Below are positions 51,420 through 59,976 of a DNA stretch of 64,000 nt, one piece after another (position 1 is the first letter of the stretch; the number at the start of each line of letters is the position of its first letter). Under the pieces are notes generated by a model. That model had not been told where the DNA came from. It did not search any database and saw nothing but the letters and a program-made list of their open reading frames with translations. The translations under genes and the position numbers were made by a program. The DNA comes from Enterocloster alcoholdehydrogenati. GTDB taxonomy: Bacteria > Bacillota > Clostridia > Lachnospirales > Lachnospiraceae. The stretch spans positions 372,001 to 436,000 of the forward strand of contig NZ_BLTJ01000001.1 of NCBI RefSeq assembly GCF_013282095.1, in the 5' to 3' direction.

Positions 51420-52409
51420 TTACTCGCTTAAGGTAGCAAGCATAACCGCCTTGATGGTGTGCATCCGGTTCTCAGCCTCGTCAAATACAACAGACTGGCT
51501 GGACTCAAATACCTCGTCCGTCACTTCCAGTTCGGACACCTGGAACCGTTCACCCATTTCCTTTCCGATCTTCGTCTTAAGATCGTGGAAGGATGGCAGA
51601 CAGTGAAGGAAGATCGCCTTCGGCCCCGCCGCAGCCATCACTTCCTTTGTCACCTTATACGGGCTCAGATCCCTGATTCTCTCTTCCCATACCTCATCCG
51701 GCTCGCCCATGGATACCCAAACGTCCGTATCAATGACATCGGCATCCCTGACTGCCTCTGCCACATCCTCTGTAAGAGTGATGACCGCCCCGCTTTCTGC
51801 CGCAAAGGCCTCGCATTCTTCTACAAGAACAGGATCGGGGAAATACTTCTTCGGAGCACAGGCCACAAAGTGCATCCCCATCTTAGCGCAGGCGATCATC
51901 AGGGAATTACCCATATTATAACGCGCATCGCCCATATATACAAGCTTAACTCCCTTAAGGCGGCCCAGATGCTCTCTGATCGTCAGCAGATCGGCCAGCA
52001 TCTGGGTTGGATGATCCTCATTGGTCAGTCCATTCCACACAGGAACGCCGGCATAACGGGCCAGTTCTTCTACGATCTCCTGTCCAAATCCTCTGTACTC
52101 AATACCCTCATACATACGGCCAAGGACTCTCGCTGTGTCTGCAATGCTTTCTTTCTTTCCGATCTGAGAACCGGATGGATCCAGATAGGTGGATCCCATG
52201 CCCAAATCATGAGCCGCTACCTCAAAAGCGCACCTGGTTCTGGTGCTGGTCTTTTCAAAAATAAGGGCTACATTCTTTCCCTTTAAAACATCCATGGGGA
52301 TGCCTTTTTTCTTCTTTTCCTTTAATTCCGCAGCCAGATCCAGCAGATAAAGAATTTCCTCCTGTGTATAATTTTTCAGTGTCAAAAAATGTCTCCCTTT
52401 TAAATTCAT
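51420..52409 (-). CDS. argF: Ornithine carbamoyltransferase
   Basis: A 329-aa enzyme making citrulline from ornithine and carbamoyl phosphate. The carbamoyl phosphate site [23 protein letters not shown], the ornithine loop with VSMGEP and the FLHCLP motif are intact. It can act in arginine synthesis or, in reverse, in the arginine deiminase pathway; the operator in its promoter suggests arginine control. GGAGG lies 6 nt before the ATG at 52409. No other arginine gene is nearby. Confidence 0.95.
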   Translation of the reverse strand: MNLKGRHFLTLKNYTQEEILYLLDLAAELKEKKKKGIPMDVLKGKNVALIFEKTSTRTRCAFEVAAHDLGMGSTYLDPSGSQIGKKESIADTARVLGRMYEGIEYRGFGQEIVEELARYAGVPVWNGLTNEDHPTQMLADLLTIREHLGRLKGVKLVYMGDARYNMGNSLMIACAKMGMHFVACAPKKYFPDPVLVEECEAFAAESGAVITLTEDVAEAVRDADVIDTDVWVSMGEPDEVWEERIRDLSPYKVTKEVMAAAGPKAIFLHCLPSFHDLKTKIGKEMGERFQVSELEVTDEVFESSQSVVFDEAENRMHTIKAVMLATLSE

Positions 52410-52457
52410 AATATCCTCCATACATATTCCCTGGCCCATATGGCCACTGATTTATAT

Positions 52458-52505
52458 TTATGCAACTTTTATGCATAATATACCACTATCATATGACGAT
52501 GTCAA
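52458..52505 (-). promoter_or_regulatory. argF promoter with ArgR-like operator
   Basis: On the minus strand a perfect -35 TTGACA (52500-52505), 17-nt spacer and -10 TATATT (52477-52482). The inverted repeat TTATGCA-N7-TGCATAA (52458-52478) overlaps the -10 box and resembles an ARG box. ArgR itself is not in the window. Confidence 0.65.
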
Positions 52506-52561
52506 GTGGGGAATGGGGTTGAACAATGGGTTTCATTTTGTCACAATCGGATATATAAAAA

Positions 52562-52592
52562 CAGCGCTGCGCACAGATAATACGCAACGCTG
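52562..52592 (-). terminator. Terminator of the pxp-symporter operon
   Basis: CAGCG-C-TGCG (52562-52571) pairs with CGCA-A-CGCTG (52583-52592) with one mismatch, flanked by A and T runs. On the minus strand it ends in five T residues, 37 nt past the symporter stop. Confidence 0.8.
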
Positions 52593-52628
52593 CTTTTATA
52601 TTTTAATTCACATTTGCACAATCTCCTT

Positions 52629-53999
52629 TTAAGCCTGCTTTGCCTTCCCGGCAATCTGCCCATTATAAACCGACAGATCCAGTTCCTTTTCCTTTGCGCT
52701 GACGATTACATTGACCGCAGCGCTTCCAATCACATTTAAAGGAAGCAGTGCCATCTCCACCGGCCGGTTGATGGCCACCACAAGCGCATACCCTATCAGA
52801 CAGGCATCCGTGGTCCACCCCATCCCCGACAGCACGGTAAAAATCATCGTAGTTCCCGCAATGGGAATCGCAGGCGTGCCTGCCGCCGCACAGATGGATA
52901 AAAATGCCATAACAATCAGATTTGCGGGCGTCACATCAATCCCTGCCGATGTGGCAATAAACGTTACAGCAAACATATGCATCACCGTAGTTCCATTCAT
53001 ATTGATGGTCATTCCGGTAGGAAGCACAAAGCTTGTAATTTCATCGCTGCAGCCCAGCTCCTCTTTACAGGTTCTTGTATTTAGGGGAAGACAGGCCGCA
53101 GAAGAATTAGTGGAAAAACCAAATACACCCACTTTTGCAATCTTTTTCATAAAAGTGAACGGATCTAACCCGGTTGTTAAAAATACTCCAATCGGATAAA
53201 CCGTAACCACCAGTATAAACAGGGTAGCAATCGCTGATACCATATAAGCCGCTGCAGGCGCCAGATATTCTACCCCATAAATAGCAAAGGTACGTGAAAT
53301 CAGGCAAAAGATGGCAATCGGCCCCACTTTATTGATCAGTATCTTTAAATAAAGCTGGATCACCTCGTCACAGCTCATAAGTATCTTCTTTAAAGCCTCC
53401 GCCTTTTCCCCCAGCTGGTTGATGCACAGCCCAAGCAGAATCGCCACGACTACTACTGCCAGGATCTCATTGTTACTTCCAAACGCACCTGTAATATTGC
53501 TTGGAACCGCATTTACAATGGTTGCTAACGGATTAAAGGCTTCTATGGTCGCAGCCTCTGCCACTTCCCCTCCCGGAAGCACTACATTGTAAAAGCCTGC
53601 GCTTTTTACCCCGTATGCCACAGCGCCTGCAGCAAATGCGCCTACACAATAAAACAGGAAGAAGCCAAGGAGAGTCCGTCCTGCAATCCGTCCCAATTTA
53701 GAGGCGTTGGAGATGCTGCACATCGCAAGACTTAACGACACCAGAACCAGCGGAACAATGGCAAGCTGCAGCCCTCTCATAAATATCTGTCCTACGATAT
53801 AAAATATTCCTATGGATCTTACGCCTTCAGGAACTGTGATATCCTGAAACAGCAGGTTATTTATCACGTTCCACACTGTTTCATTCCCCGTTGAAACCAG
53901 TTTTTCTCTTAAAAGCAGAAACGCTACGCCTACGATCAGTCCTCCAAAGAGCGCGATCATCATTTTTTTTACTACTGAATCTGATTTATTCCTGTTCAT
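52629..53999 (-). CDS. Dicarboxylate/amino acid:cation symporter (DAACS family)
   Basis: A 456-aa membrane transporter of the GltP/DctA/SstT family with about eight helices and two re-entrant hairpins. The serine-rich FSTNSSAACLPLN segment, the TGMTINMNGTTVMH motif and AAAGTPAIPIAGTTM are the conserved substrate- and cation-binding parts. Family substrates are glutamate, aspartate, dicarboxylates, serine or threonine. It is the last gene of the pxpB-pxpC-dehydrogenase-pxpA operon, so import of the compound processed by these enzymes, or handling of glutamate formed from 5-oxoproline, is plausible but unproven. Confidence 0.9.
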   Translation of the reverse strand: MNRNKSDSVVKKMMIALFGGLIVGVAFLLLREKLVSTGNETVWNVINNLLFQDITVPEGVRSIGIFYIVGQIFMRGLQLAIVPLVLVSLSLAMCSISNASKLGRIAGRTLLGFFLFYCVGAFAAGAVAYGVKSAGFYNVVLPGGEVAEAATIEAFNPLATIVNAVPSNITGAFGSNNEILAVVVVAILLGLCINQLGEKAEALKKILMSCDEVIQLYLKILINKVGPIAIFCLISRTFAIYGVEYLAPAAAYMVSAIATLFILVVTVYPIGVFLTTGLDPFTFMKKIAKVGVFGFSTNSSAACLPLNTRTCKEELGCSDEITSFVLPTGMTINMNGTTVMHMFAVTFIATSAGIDVTPANLIVMAFLSICAAAGTPAIPIAGTTMIFTVLSGMGWTTDACLIGYALVVAINRPVEMALLPLNVIGSAAVNVIVSAKEKELDLSVYNGQIAGKAKQA

Positions 54000-54038
54000 A
54001 TTCTTCCCCAGCCTTCCCCGCGCCTGAATACGCCTGTT

Positions 54039-54794
54039 TTATAATGTTTTGATCTGAATCCCTTCCTCCTCAAACGTCTTGCGTATCTTGCGGACAAATT
54101 CCATGGCCTTAGGTCCATCTCCATGGACACAGAGCGTATCTCCCTTTATATCCAATTCTTTTCCGTTGATTGAGGTTACTTTCCCCTCTTTTATCATCCG
54201 TACGCAGCGGCCAATGGCAATATCCTCATCGGTGATCATAGCCCCTTCCATTTTCCTTGGAGCCAGGGACAGATCGTCCATATAAGCGCGGTCTGCAAAG
54301 ATTTCCGCCGCAGTACGAAGCCCCATATCCTCCGCTACCTTTCCAAGTACAGCGCCGGCACAGTAATAGATGATCAAATCCCGGTCAAACTCATATACAG
54401 CCTCACACACAGCTCTGGAAAGTTCCTCATCATACTGGCACTGGTTTCCCATGGCTCCATGGGGGGCCACATGATGAAGCTTTATTCCATAGCTTACTGT
54501 AAACGCCGACAGCGCCCCGATCTGATATTTCACATAATTCTTTGCTTCTTCAAAGGACAGCGTCATCCTGCGTCTGCCAAATCCCATCAGATCCGGATAT
54601 CCTGGGTGCGCTCCCACAGCCACCCCATGCTCTTTAGACAGCCTTACCACCCTGTCCATAACCATCGGATCGCCCCCATGCCATCCGCAGGCTGCATTCG
54701 CCGCCGTAATATGGCGGATAATCGCCTCATCATCTCCCAGTTTGTACGCTCCAAAGCTCTCTCCAATATCACTGTTTAAATCCACTGAATACAT
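54039..54794 (-). CDS. pxpA: 5-oxoprolinase subunit A (LamB/YcsF family)
   Basis: A 251-aa protein with the family start VDLNSDIGESFG, AANAACGWHGGDP, GAHPGYPD and HVAPHGAMGN, a TIM-barrel-like metal-dependent amidohydrolase-type fold. With PxpB and PxpC it forms the ATP-dependent 5-oxoprolinase that opens 5-oxoproline to glutamate. One change is visible: the segment usually written HVKPHGALYN has Ala and Met here (HVAPHGAMGN), which may alter the site or substrate. It is separated from pxpB/pxpC by a dehydrogenase gene. GGGAG precedes the ATG. Confidence 0.88.
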   Translation of the reverse strand: MYSVDLNSDIGESFGAYKLGDDEAIIRHITAANAACGWHGGDPMVMDRVVRLSKEHGVAVGAHPGYPDLMGFGRRRMTLSFEEAKNYVKYQIGALSAFTVSYGIKLHHVAPHGAMGNQCQYDEELSRAVCEAVYEFDRDLIIYYCAGAVLGKVAEDMGLRTAAEIFADRAYMDDLSLAPRKMEGAMITDEDIAIGRCVRMIKEGKVTSINGKELDIKGDTLCVHGDGPKAMEFVRKIRKTFEEEGIQIKTL

Positions 54795-54832
54795 GATCCA
54801 TTCTCCCTTCCCTCATAATTTCAGGCTCTTAC

Positions 54833-55792
54833 CTACAGATTTACTATATTTTGAGGCTTTCCCTCCAGAAAGCATTTTAAATTATCTGCCGCAATATTCA
54901 TCAGCCTCTGTCTTGACTCCCTGGGCGCCCAGGCAATATGCGGTGTAATGATCACATTCTTTGCCTCCAGCAGCGGATTATCCATACGAATTGGTTCCGT
55001 AGAAACCACATCAACCGCCGCTCCGCCGACTTTTCCGCTGTTTAAAGCATCCCGCAGATCCTCCTCCACGATCAGAGGACCTCTGGAATCATTGATGATC
55101 AAAACGCCGTCCTTCATTTTTGCGATAGTCTCTTTGTTTATAATTCCCTTGGTCGATGGAAACAGCGGGCAATGAAGGGTAATTACATCTGACCGGACCA
55201 AAAGCTCATCAAGTTCAGCATACCTGCACGTCTCTGTCTCCAGTTCCGTCCTTTGATATGCGTCATAAGCCAGTATTTTCATACCCAGGGCCTGAGCGAT
55301 CCGCGCAGTTTCCTGACCGATACGCCCAAAACCAATAACCCCCATGGTTTTTCCAGCCAGTTCTGTCAGAGGGTGGTTCCAGAAACACCAGTCTTTGCTG
55401 CTGCTCCAATCCCCTCTCTTTACACAGTCTGAATGTTCGCCCACATGATGGCACAGTTCCAGCAAAAGGGCAATTGCAAACTGCGCCACCGCTGCCGTTC
55501 CGTAAGAAGGAATATTCGCCACCTTGATGCCAAGAGTCTTCGCCGCCTCTACATCCACTATGTTATAGCCGGTCGCCAGAACTCCTATAAACTTAATGCT
55601 CCTGCAGACCTCCAGAACCTCTTTTGTCAGCGGTGTTTTATTGGTATATACAACATCTGCCGTTTTGATGCGCTCCAGCACCTCCTCCGGCTTTGTCCGG
55701 TCATAGACAGCCAGCTGCCCCATTTTTTCCAGTTCTTCCCAGGAAATATCTCCCGGATTTAAAGTATACCCGTCTAATACAACAATCTTCAT
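54833..55792 (-). CDS. D-2-hydroxyacid dehydrogenase
   Basis: A 319-aa NAD(P)H-dependent dehydrogenase of the D-isomer-specific family, close in shape to glycerate/hydroxypyruvate reductases. The nucleotide-binding GVIGFGRIGQ lies near residue 150, the active-site Arg is probably in INDSRGPLI, the Glu in VSTEP, and the catalytic His in TPHIAW. The ATG at 55792 follows GGAGAAAGG; an upstream extension to 55894 overlaps pxpC in another frame and is rejected. It lies inside the pxp operon, which is not usual for 5-oxoprolinase clusters and suggests a 2-oxo or 2-hydroxy acid in the same pathway. Confidence 0.9.
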   Translation of the reverse strand: MKIVVLDGYTLNPGDISWEELEKMGQLAVYDRTKPEEVLERIKTADVVYTNKTPLTKEVLEVCRSIKFIGVLATGYNIVDVEAAKTLGIKVANIPSYGTAAVAQFAIALLLELCHHVGEHSDCVKRGDWSSSKDWCFWNHPLTELAGKTMGVIGFGRIGQETARIAQALGMKILAYDAYQRTELETETCRYAELDELLVRSDVITLHCPLFPSTKGIINKETIAKMKDGVLIINDSRGPLIVEEDLRDALNSGKVGGAAVDVVSTEPIRMDNPLLEAKNVIITPHIAWAPRESRQRLMNIAADNLKCFLEGKPQNIVNL

Positions 55793-55805
55793 TTTTACCT
55801 TTCTC

Positions 55806-56771
55806 CTATCTTTGATCAGATGTCTGTTCCAGAAATACCTGAAACGCTTCGATCTGCTTTTTTTGCCTGACATAAAGTTCCTGAGCCAGTTCAAGGCTGA
55901 CCCGTATAAACCTTACCCTGGTTCCCGGCAGGCTTTGTGCCAGAAGGGGAAGATCCACCGAAATAACCGTTCCGATCTTTGCATAGCCTCCCGTGCTCTG
56001 CCGGTCCGCCAGCATAATAATCGGCTGTCCGTTCGTCGGCACCTGAATAGAGCCAAGGGCAATCCCGTCACTGATGATATTGCCATCCTTTAAATGCCTG
56101 ATTGGCTCTTTTCTCTTTAAGCGGCATCCCATACGATCAAATTCATTGGTAATCTCTGCCCCATACCAGAAAAAACGGCGAAGCTCTTCCTGAGAAAAGG
56201 CATCTTCCTGAGGACCTGTTACCACCCGCAGTGTAATTTCTCCCTGTAAAAATTTTTCCGGCTTCAGCCTTCTTTTTTCCATACCGGGAAGCTCTGCCGC
56301 CGGAGCAGCAAAGCCGATGCGGTCTTTAGCCTCCAGCTTTCTGCCATCCATACCGCCCATTTTATTCCGCATCAGAGTAGACTTGCTTCCCATGACCAGC
56401 GGGATATCAAGACCTCCGGCAAAAGCAATATAACCTCTGCAGCCATTTCCATGGGCCATTCCAAAAGATAACGTCTCTCCCTCTTTTACAGCCACTGCCT
56501 GATACATCGGAACCGGCCTGCCGTCCAGAGACGGCGATAAATCTCCTCCTGTGACAGCAATCACATTATCCTGTTCAAAGCGCAGAGACGGCCCTGCCAC
56601 CGTAAACTCAAGGGCTCCCTCATCCGGCCGGTTACCTGTCAGTATATTCGCCAGCTGAAAGGATCTGGTATCCATAGGCCCTGCGGGAGATACCCCATAC
56701 TGCTGATAGCCAAAACGTCCCGCATCCTGAACCGTGGTAAGTATTCCCGGCTTTTCAACTACAATGCCCAT
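55806..56771 (-). CDS. pxpC: 5-oxoprolinase subunit C (biotin-dependent carboxyltransferase/KipA family)
   Basis: A 321-aa protein of the KipA/PxpC family: VEKPGILTTVQDAGRFGYQ at the start, GVSPAGPMD, TGGDL, and in the second half EFDRMGCRL and NIISDGIALGSIQVPTNGQPI. It pairs with PxpB to form the ATP-using half of 5-oxoprolinase. Its ATG shares one base with the pxpB stop (TAATG), so they are tightly coupled. Confidence 0.93.
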   Translation of the reverse strand: MGIVVEKPGILTTVQDAGRFGYQQYGVSPAGPMDTRSFQLANILTGNRPDEGALEFTVAGPSLRFEQDNVIAVTGGDLSPSLDGRPVPMYQAVAVKEGETLSFGMAHGNGCRGYIAFAGGLDIPLVMGSKSTLMRNKMGGMDGRKLEAKDRIGFAAPAAELPGMEKRRLKPEKFLQGEITLRVVTGPQEDAFSQEELRRFFWYGAEITNEFDRMGCRLKRKEPIRHLKDGNIISDGIALGSIQVPTNGQPIIMLADRQSTGGYAKIGTVISVDLPLLAQSLPGTRVRFIRVSLELAQELYVRQKKQIEAFQVFLEQTSDQR

Positions 56772-57532
56772 TATCTCACCGCCTTTTCATACGTTTTTAC
56801 AACATACGCACCCTTCTGATCCGCTTTTTCTATTTTTTTATACTCGTCAAAGTTTACAGGTATGTATCTAACCCACTCTCCCGGATGTACTAAAAACGGA
56901 TCTTTTCTCCTGTAATCGCAGATATTCAGAGGCGTTCTGGCTATGACATTCCATCCGCAGGGCTGTTCAAACGGAATCAGATTGGAAAGATTTTCCTGAG
57001 CAACAATGGATCTGGCTTCAATCCGCACTCTGGGAGTTTCTCTCCTTTTAAAATGAAACGGTTCCTCAAACCTGGCCATATACGCGTGCCCCGGAGCGAA
57101 CCCCAGCATATACACATAATAGTCATGGCTGGAATGCATCCGTATCAGTTCTTTCACAGAAATTCCTTCAAACGCCGCGCAGTCCTCCAGATCAGGCCCC
57201 AGCTCTCCTCCGTAGCAGACAGGTATCTCCTTTACGATTTCCTTTCTGCCGGCAGTATTTTCCAGCGTCATACCCGTCTTTTCAAGCAATGCTTCCACTG
57301 CCTTAAGCCTTATGGAAAGTTCCTCCCTGAGCCTGGCATAGAGAATGATCTCCGGCCTGTAATGGATCATCAAAGATGCATAGGTAGGAACCGTCTCAGT
57401 CACACCCTCAATGGGATGTATCTCCAGTTCATGAGAGAGCATTCGAACCAGGCGGTTCACTTCAAGGTTTATCTCATCGCCCATCTGAACGGATACGGCA
57501 CACTCTCCTGCTGTCAGAATTTTTACATTCAC
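56771..57532 (-). CDS. pxpB: 5-oxoprolinase subunit B (KipI/allophanate hydrolase subunit 1 family)
   Basis: A 253-aa protein with the KipI/AHS1 signature: IPVCYGGELGPDLEDCA, YMLGFAPGHAYMA, TPRVRIEARSIV and the cyclophilin-like GWNVIARTP segment. It is the first gene of the operon. The likely start is GTG at 57532 with AGGAG 9 nt upstream; an in-frame ATG at 57550 overlaps the ribosome binding site. A -10 like TATACT at 57589-57594 without a good -35 box suggests an activator-dependent promoter, possibly under the LysR protein encoded upstream. Confidence 0.92.
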   Translation of the reverse strand: MNVKILTAGECAVSVQMGDEINLEVNRLVRMLSHELEIHPIEGVTETVPTYASLMIHYRPEIILYARLREELSIRLKAVEALLEKTGMTLENTAGRKEIVKEIPVCYGGELGPDLEDCAAFEGISVKELIRMHSSHDYYVYMLGFAPGHAYMARFEEPFHFKRRETPRVRIEARSIVAQENLSNLIPFEQPCGWNVIARTPLNICDYRRKDPFLVHPGEWVRYIPVNFDEYKKIEKADQKGAYVVKTYEKAVR

Positions 57533-57650
57533 GTTAACCTCTCCTATCATAAGCCTTCATAACTATTGCACAATCTTTAACTGATCTAAGTATAGCACAT
57601 GACAAACATTAACAAAAATAAATTATTTATCTATAATATATTAACATTTT

Positions 57651-58559
57651 TTATATTATAAGTCCCCAGTTTTTTGTTTTCAGGTAATCCATCATCTTTT
57701 CTTCAAACAACTGTACTGCCTTCTGTGTCGATTCATTAGGATACTTGTGGCGTATTTTGTAGGTGATCCGTTCAGGCGGCTGTGTTTTGTTTGCAATCTC
57801 ACTGACCTGCACATCCCGCAGATCCCGGATACGCTCCACCACAGAAACAGGTGCAATAAACCACCTTCTGGCATCTGAAATCAGATGGAGCAGCAATTCA
57901 AATGTATCCACCTGAACCCTGGGGCGCATCCCTTTTCCTACCCACTGATCGTGCCAGATCTGGTAATTCGCCTCCCAGCTTACGAAAATTTCTTCCGCCG
58001 GATCAAGCTCATCCGTATGGATCCGCCCCTTTTTAAGCTTTGTATCTCCTGACTGGACAATGTACATTTTTTCCTTCAAAAGCGGCTCTGCCACAATGTT
58101 CTTAAAGTGAAGATGATGATACACAAAGCCCAGATCAATCTCATGATTTTCCAAAAGTCCATAGATTTCATAGGAATAATGGGTGGTAATCTTCATATTG
58201 ATATCCGAAGCCGGAGCATTTAACAGATTCCGGTACAGTTCAAAAAGAATGGTAGTATTCATTGTATCTGTGCAGCCGATGCTCAGATACAGCTTTTCTC
58301 TTCCATGCTGAAGCTGCTGCATCTCCTGCCACAAAGACAGCCAGCGCTCCGCGATCGGTACAAACTCCTCTCCCTGAGCCGTAAGTTCAATCTGCTTATA
58401 CCCCTTTTTTCTGGTAAGGAGCTTTACATTCAGTTCCTCCTCCAGACATTTCAGGCGATGGCTGACCGTCGGCTGGGACAAAAACAGATTTTCAGCCGTT
58501 TTGGTAATATTTTTTGTTTTAACAATCATTAAAAATGTCTCAATCTCCGCCTGTTTCAT
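57651..58559 (-). CDS. LysR-family regulator of the pxp region
   Basis: A 302-aa LysR regulator: winged helix at residues 1-60 (NITKTAENLFLSQPTVSHRLKCLEEELNVKLL) and a PBP-type ligand domain, ending in a tryptophan-containing tail. GGAGGG lies 7 nt before the ATG at 58559. It lies between the pxp operon (same strand) and the divergent class V aminotransferase gene, the classical place for a regulator of one or both. Its promoter holds a palindrome in the -35/-10 spacer. Confidence 0.9.
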   Translation of the reverse strand: MKQAEIETFLMIVKTKNITKTAENLFLSQPTVSHRLKCLEEELNVKLLTRKKGYKQIELTAQGEEFVPIAERWLSLWQEMQQLQHGREKLYLSIGCTDTMNTTILFELYRNLLNAPASDINMKITTHYSYEIYGLLENHEIDLGFVYHHLHFKNIVAEPLLKEKMYIVQSGDTKLKKGRIHTDELDPAEEIFVSWEANYQIWHDQWVGKGMRPRVQVDTFELLLHLISDARRWFIAPVSVVERIRDLRDVQVSEIANKTQPPERITYKIRHKYPNESTQKAVQLFEEKMMDYLKTKNWGLII

Positions 58560-58589
58560 TATAACCCTCCAAATATAGATTTTTTTAAT

Positions 58590-58618
58590 ATTATACAATG
58601 AAATTATTCATTTCTCAA
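58590..58618 (-). promoter_or_regulatory. Promoter of the pxp-region lysR gene with spacer palindrome
   Basis: On the minus strand -35 TTGAGA (58613-58618), 17-nt spacer, -10 TATAAT (58590-58595). The inverted repeat AATGAA-ATTA-TTCATT (58597-58612) fills the spacer. It would fit LysR autoregulation and control of the divergent aminotransferase gene; a possible -10 for the latter is TATCAT at 58635-58640. Confidence 0.6.
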
Positions 58619-58682
58619 TCATTAAGCAGAGTGGTATCATAAAAACAGATACATAAGTTTCACAAATAGAGGAGGAACAAAC

Positions 58683-59972
58683 ATGAATCAGTCACAGGGA
58701 GAGTTATTTACAGATGAATTTCAGAAACATTTAAAAGAACAATTCTATTTTGCGGATGAGGATCCCCAGTTTGGGCCACGGCTTTTTTTTGAAAATTCCG
58801 GCGGCTCCCTGCGCTTGAAATCTGCAGTGGAGGCCAAATGCCTGACCGAACAGTTTCCCGACTGTCCCGAACGCATCCATGAAAGAGCCATGATTTTAAA
58901 AGAAATGGTTTCAGGAGGAACCGAAGATATCCTGCGGATTGTATTCGGTGCAAAAAGCGGCGCTCTTTTAACCGAGCTGACCGCCTCTCAGACGATGTTT
59001 AACCTGGTTGGAGCCATAATGGAGAATGTAACCACAGGCACCAACGCCGTTACTTCTTCCCTGGAGCATCCCTCTGCCCACGACGCAGTGGAATATTATT
59101 GCAGGAAAACAGGACGGGATTTTCGCGTGGTTCCTGCCAATCAGGCCACAGGGGGAATTGACCCGGAGGAAGTGATGAAATATGTCGACAAGGATACCGT
59201 ACTTTTAAGCATCATGTCCGCCTCCAATATTTCCGGAAATATTATGGATATAAAAGAGATTGCGCGGCGCGCCAGAGAAATCAATCCTGATATTTATATC
59301 GTAACAGACGCTGTCCAGCACGCCCCCCATGCAGCCATGGATGTAGAGGATTTGGGGATTGACGGTATGAACTTTGCGCCTTATAAGTTTTTCGGCATCC
59401 GCGGCTGCGGTTTTGCCTATGTATCTGACCGCGTTGCATCTATGAGGCACCGCAAACTTACAGGCAAAGGGCCGACAGAGTGGTCTCTTGGCACGCCTAC
59501 TCCCGGCAATTTTGCAGCCATGCGCGCTGTTATATCTTATGTATGCAGCATCGGCGCCCATTTTATGGACAGCCAGGATAAAAGAACTCTTTTTGTGGAG
59601 GGCATGAATCGTATCCATATGCATGAAAAAGCGCTGCTGCACCGCCTTCTTGAAGGATCCAAAACACAGCCCGGACTGCGTTCCATTCCCGGCGTTCAGG
59701 TATATGTGGATACCAAGGATCTGGCCGCCAAAGACCTGATCGTTGCCATGGGGATTCAGGGAATGGATTTTACGGAAAGCGTGAAAGAATACCAGAAACG
59801 CGGCGTAACGGTTTATGAGCGCATCAACTCCAACATTTATTCAAAACGGATTGTTGAAGCGCTGGGGCTGGAAGGAGCGATCCGCGTATCCCCTCTCCAC
59901 TGCCACGGCAAAGACGATATCGATAGGTTTCTGAAAATCACTCAGGAAATAGCAGAGCAATTTGCAGAATAA
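58683..59972 (+). CDS. Class V aminotransferase / cysteine desulfurase-like PLP enzyme
   Basis: A 429-aa fold-type I PLP enzyme of the class V group. The cofactor Asp and neighbouring Gln-His are in VTDAVQHAPH, and the Schiff-base Lys is in NFAPYKFFGIRGCG. The N-terminus (RLFFENSGGSLRLKSAV) and SSLEHPSAHDA segment match family members such as selenocysteine lyase and isopenicillin-epimerase-like proteins. I see no clear cysteine-desulfurase loop with a catalytic Cys at the usual place, so desulfurase activity is uncertain. AGGAGG precedes the ATG. It is divergent from the LysR gene and probably belongs to the pxp-region pathway. Its stop is 4 bp from that of the convergent patatin gene. Confidence 0.88.
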   Translation: MNQSQGELFTDEFQKHLKEQFYFADEDPQFGPRLFFENSGGSLRLKSAVEAKCLTEQFPDCPERIHERAMILKEMVSGGTEDILRIVFGAKSGALLTELTASQTMFNLVGAIMENVTTGTNAVTSSLEHPSAHDAVEYYCRKTGRDFRVVPANQATGGIDPEEVMKYVDKDTVLLSIMSASNISGNIMDIKEIARRAREINPDIYIVTDAVQHAPHAAMDVEDLGIDGMNFAPYKFFGIRGCGFAYVSDRVASMRHRKLTGKGPTEWSLGTPTPGNFAAMRAVISYVCSIGAHFMDSQDKRTLFVEGMNRIHMHEKALLHRLLEGSKTQPGLRSIPGVQVYVDTKDLAAKDLIVAMGIQGMDFTESVKEYQKRGVTVYERINSNIYSKRIVEALGLEGAIRVSPLHCHGKDDIDRFLKITQEIAEQFAE

Positions 59973-59976
59973 ACCA

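Noticed and set aside
51459-52286. A 275-codon plus-strand open frame opposite argF
   Set aside because: Antisense to intact ornithine carbamoyltransferase, with no ribosome binding site or recognisable motif.
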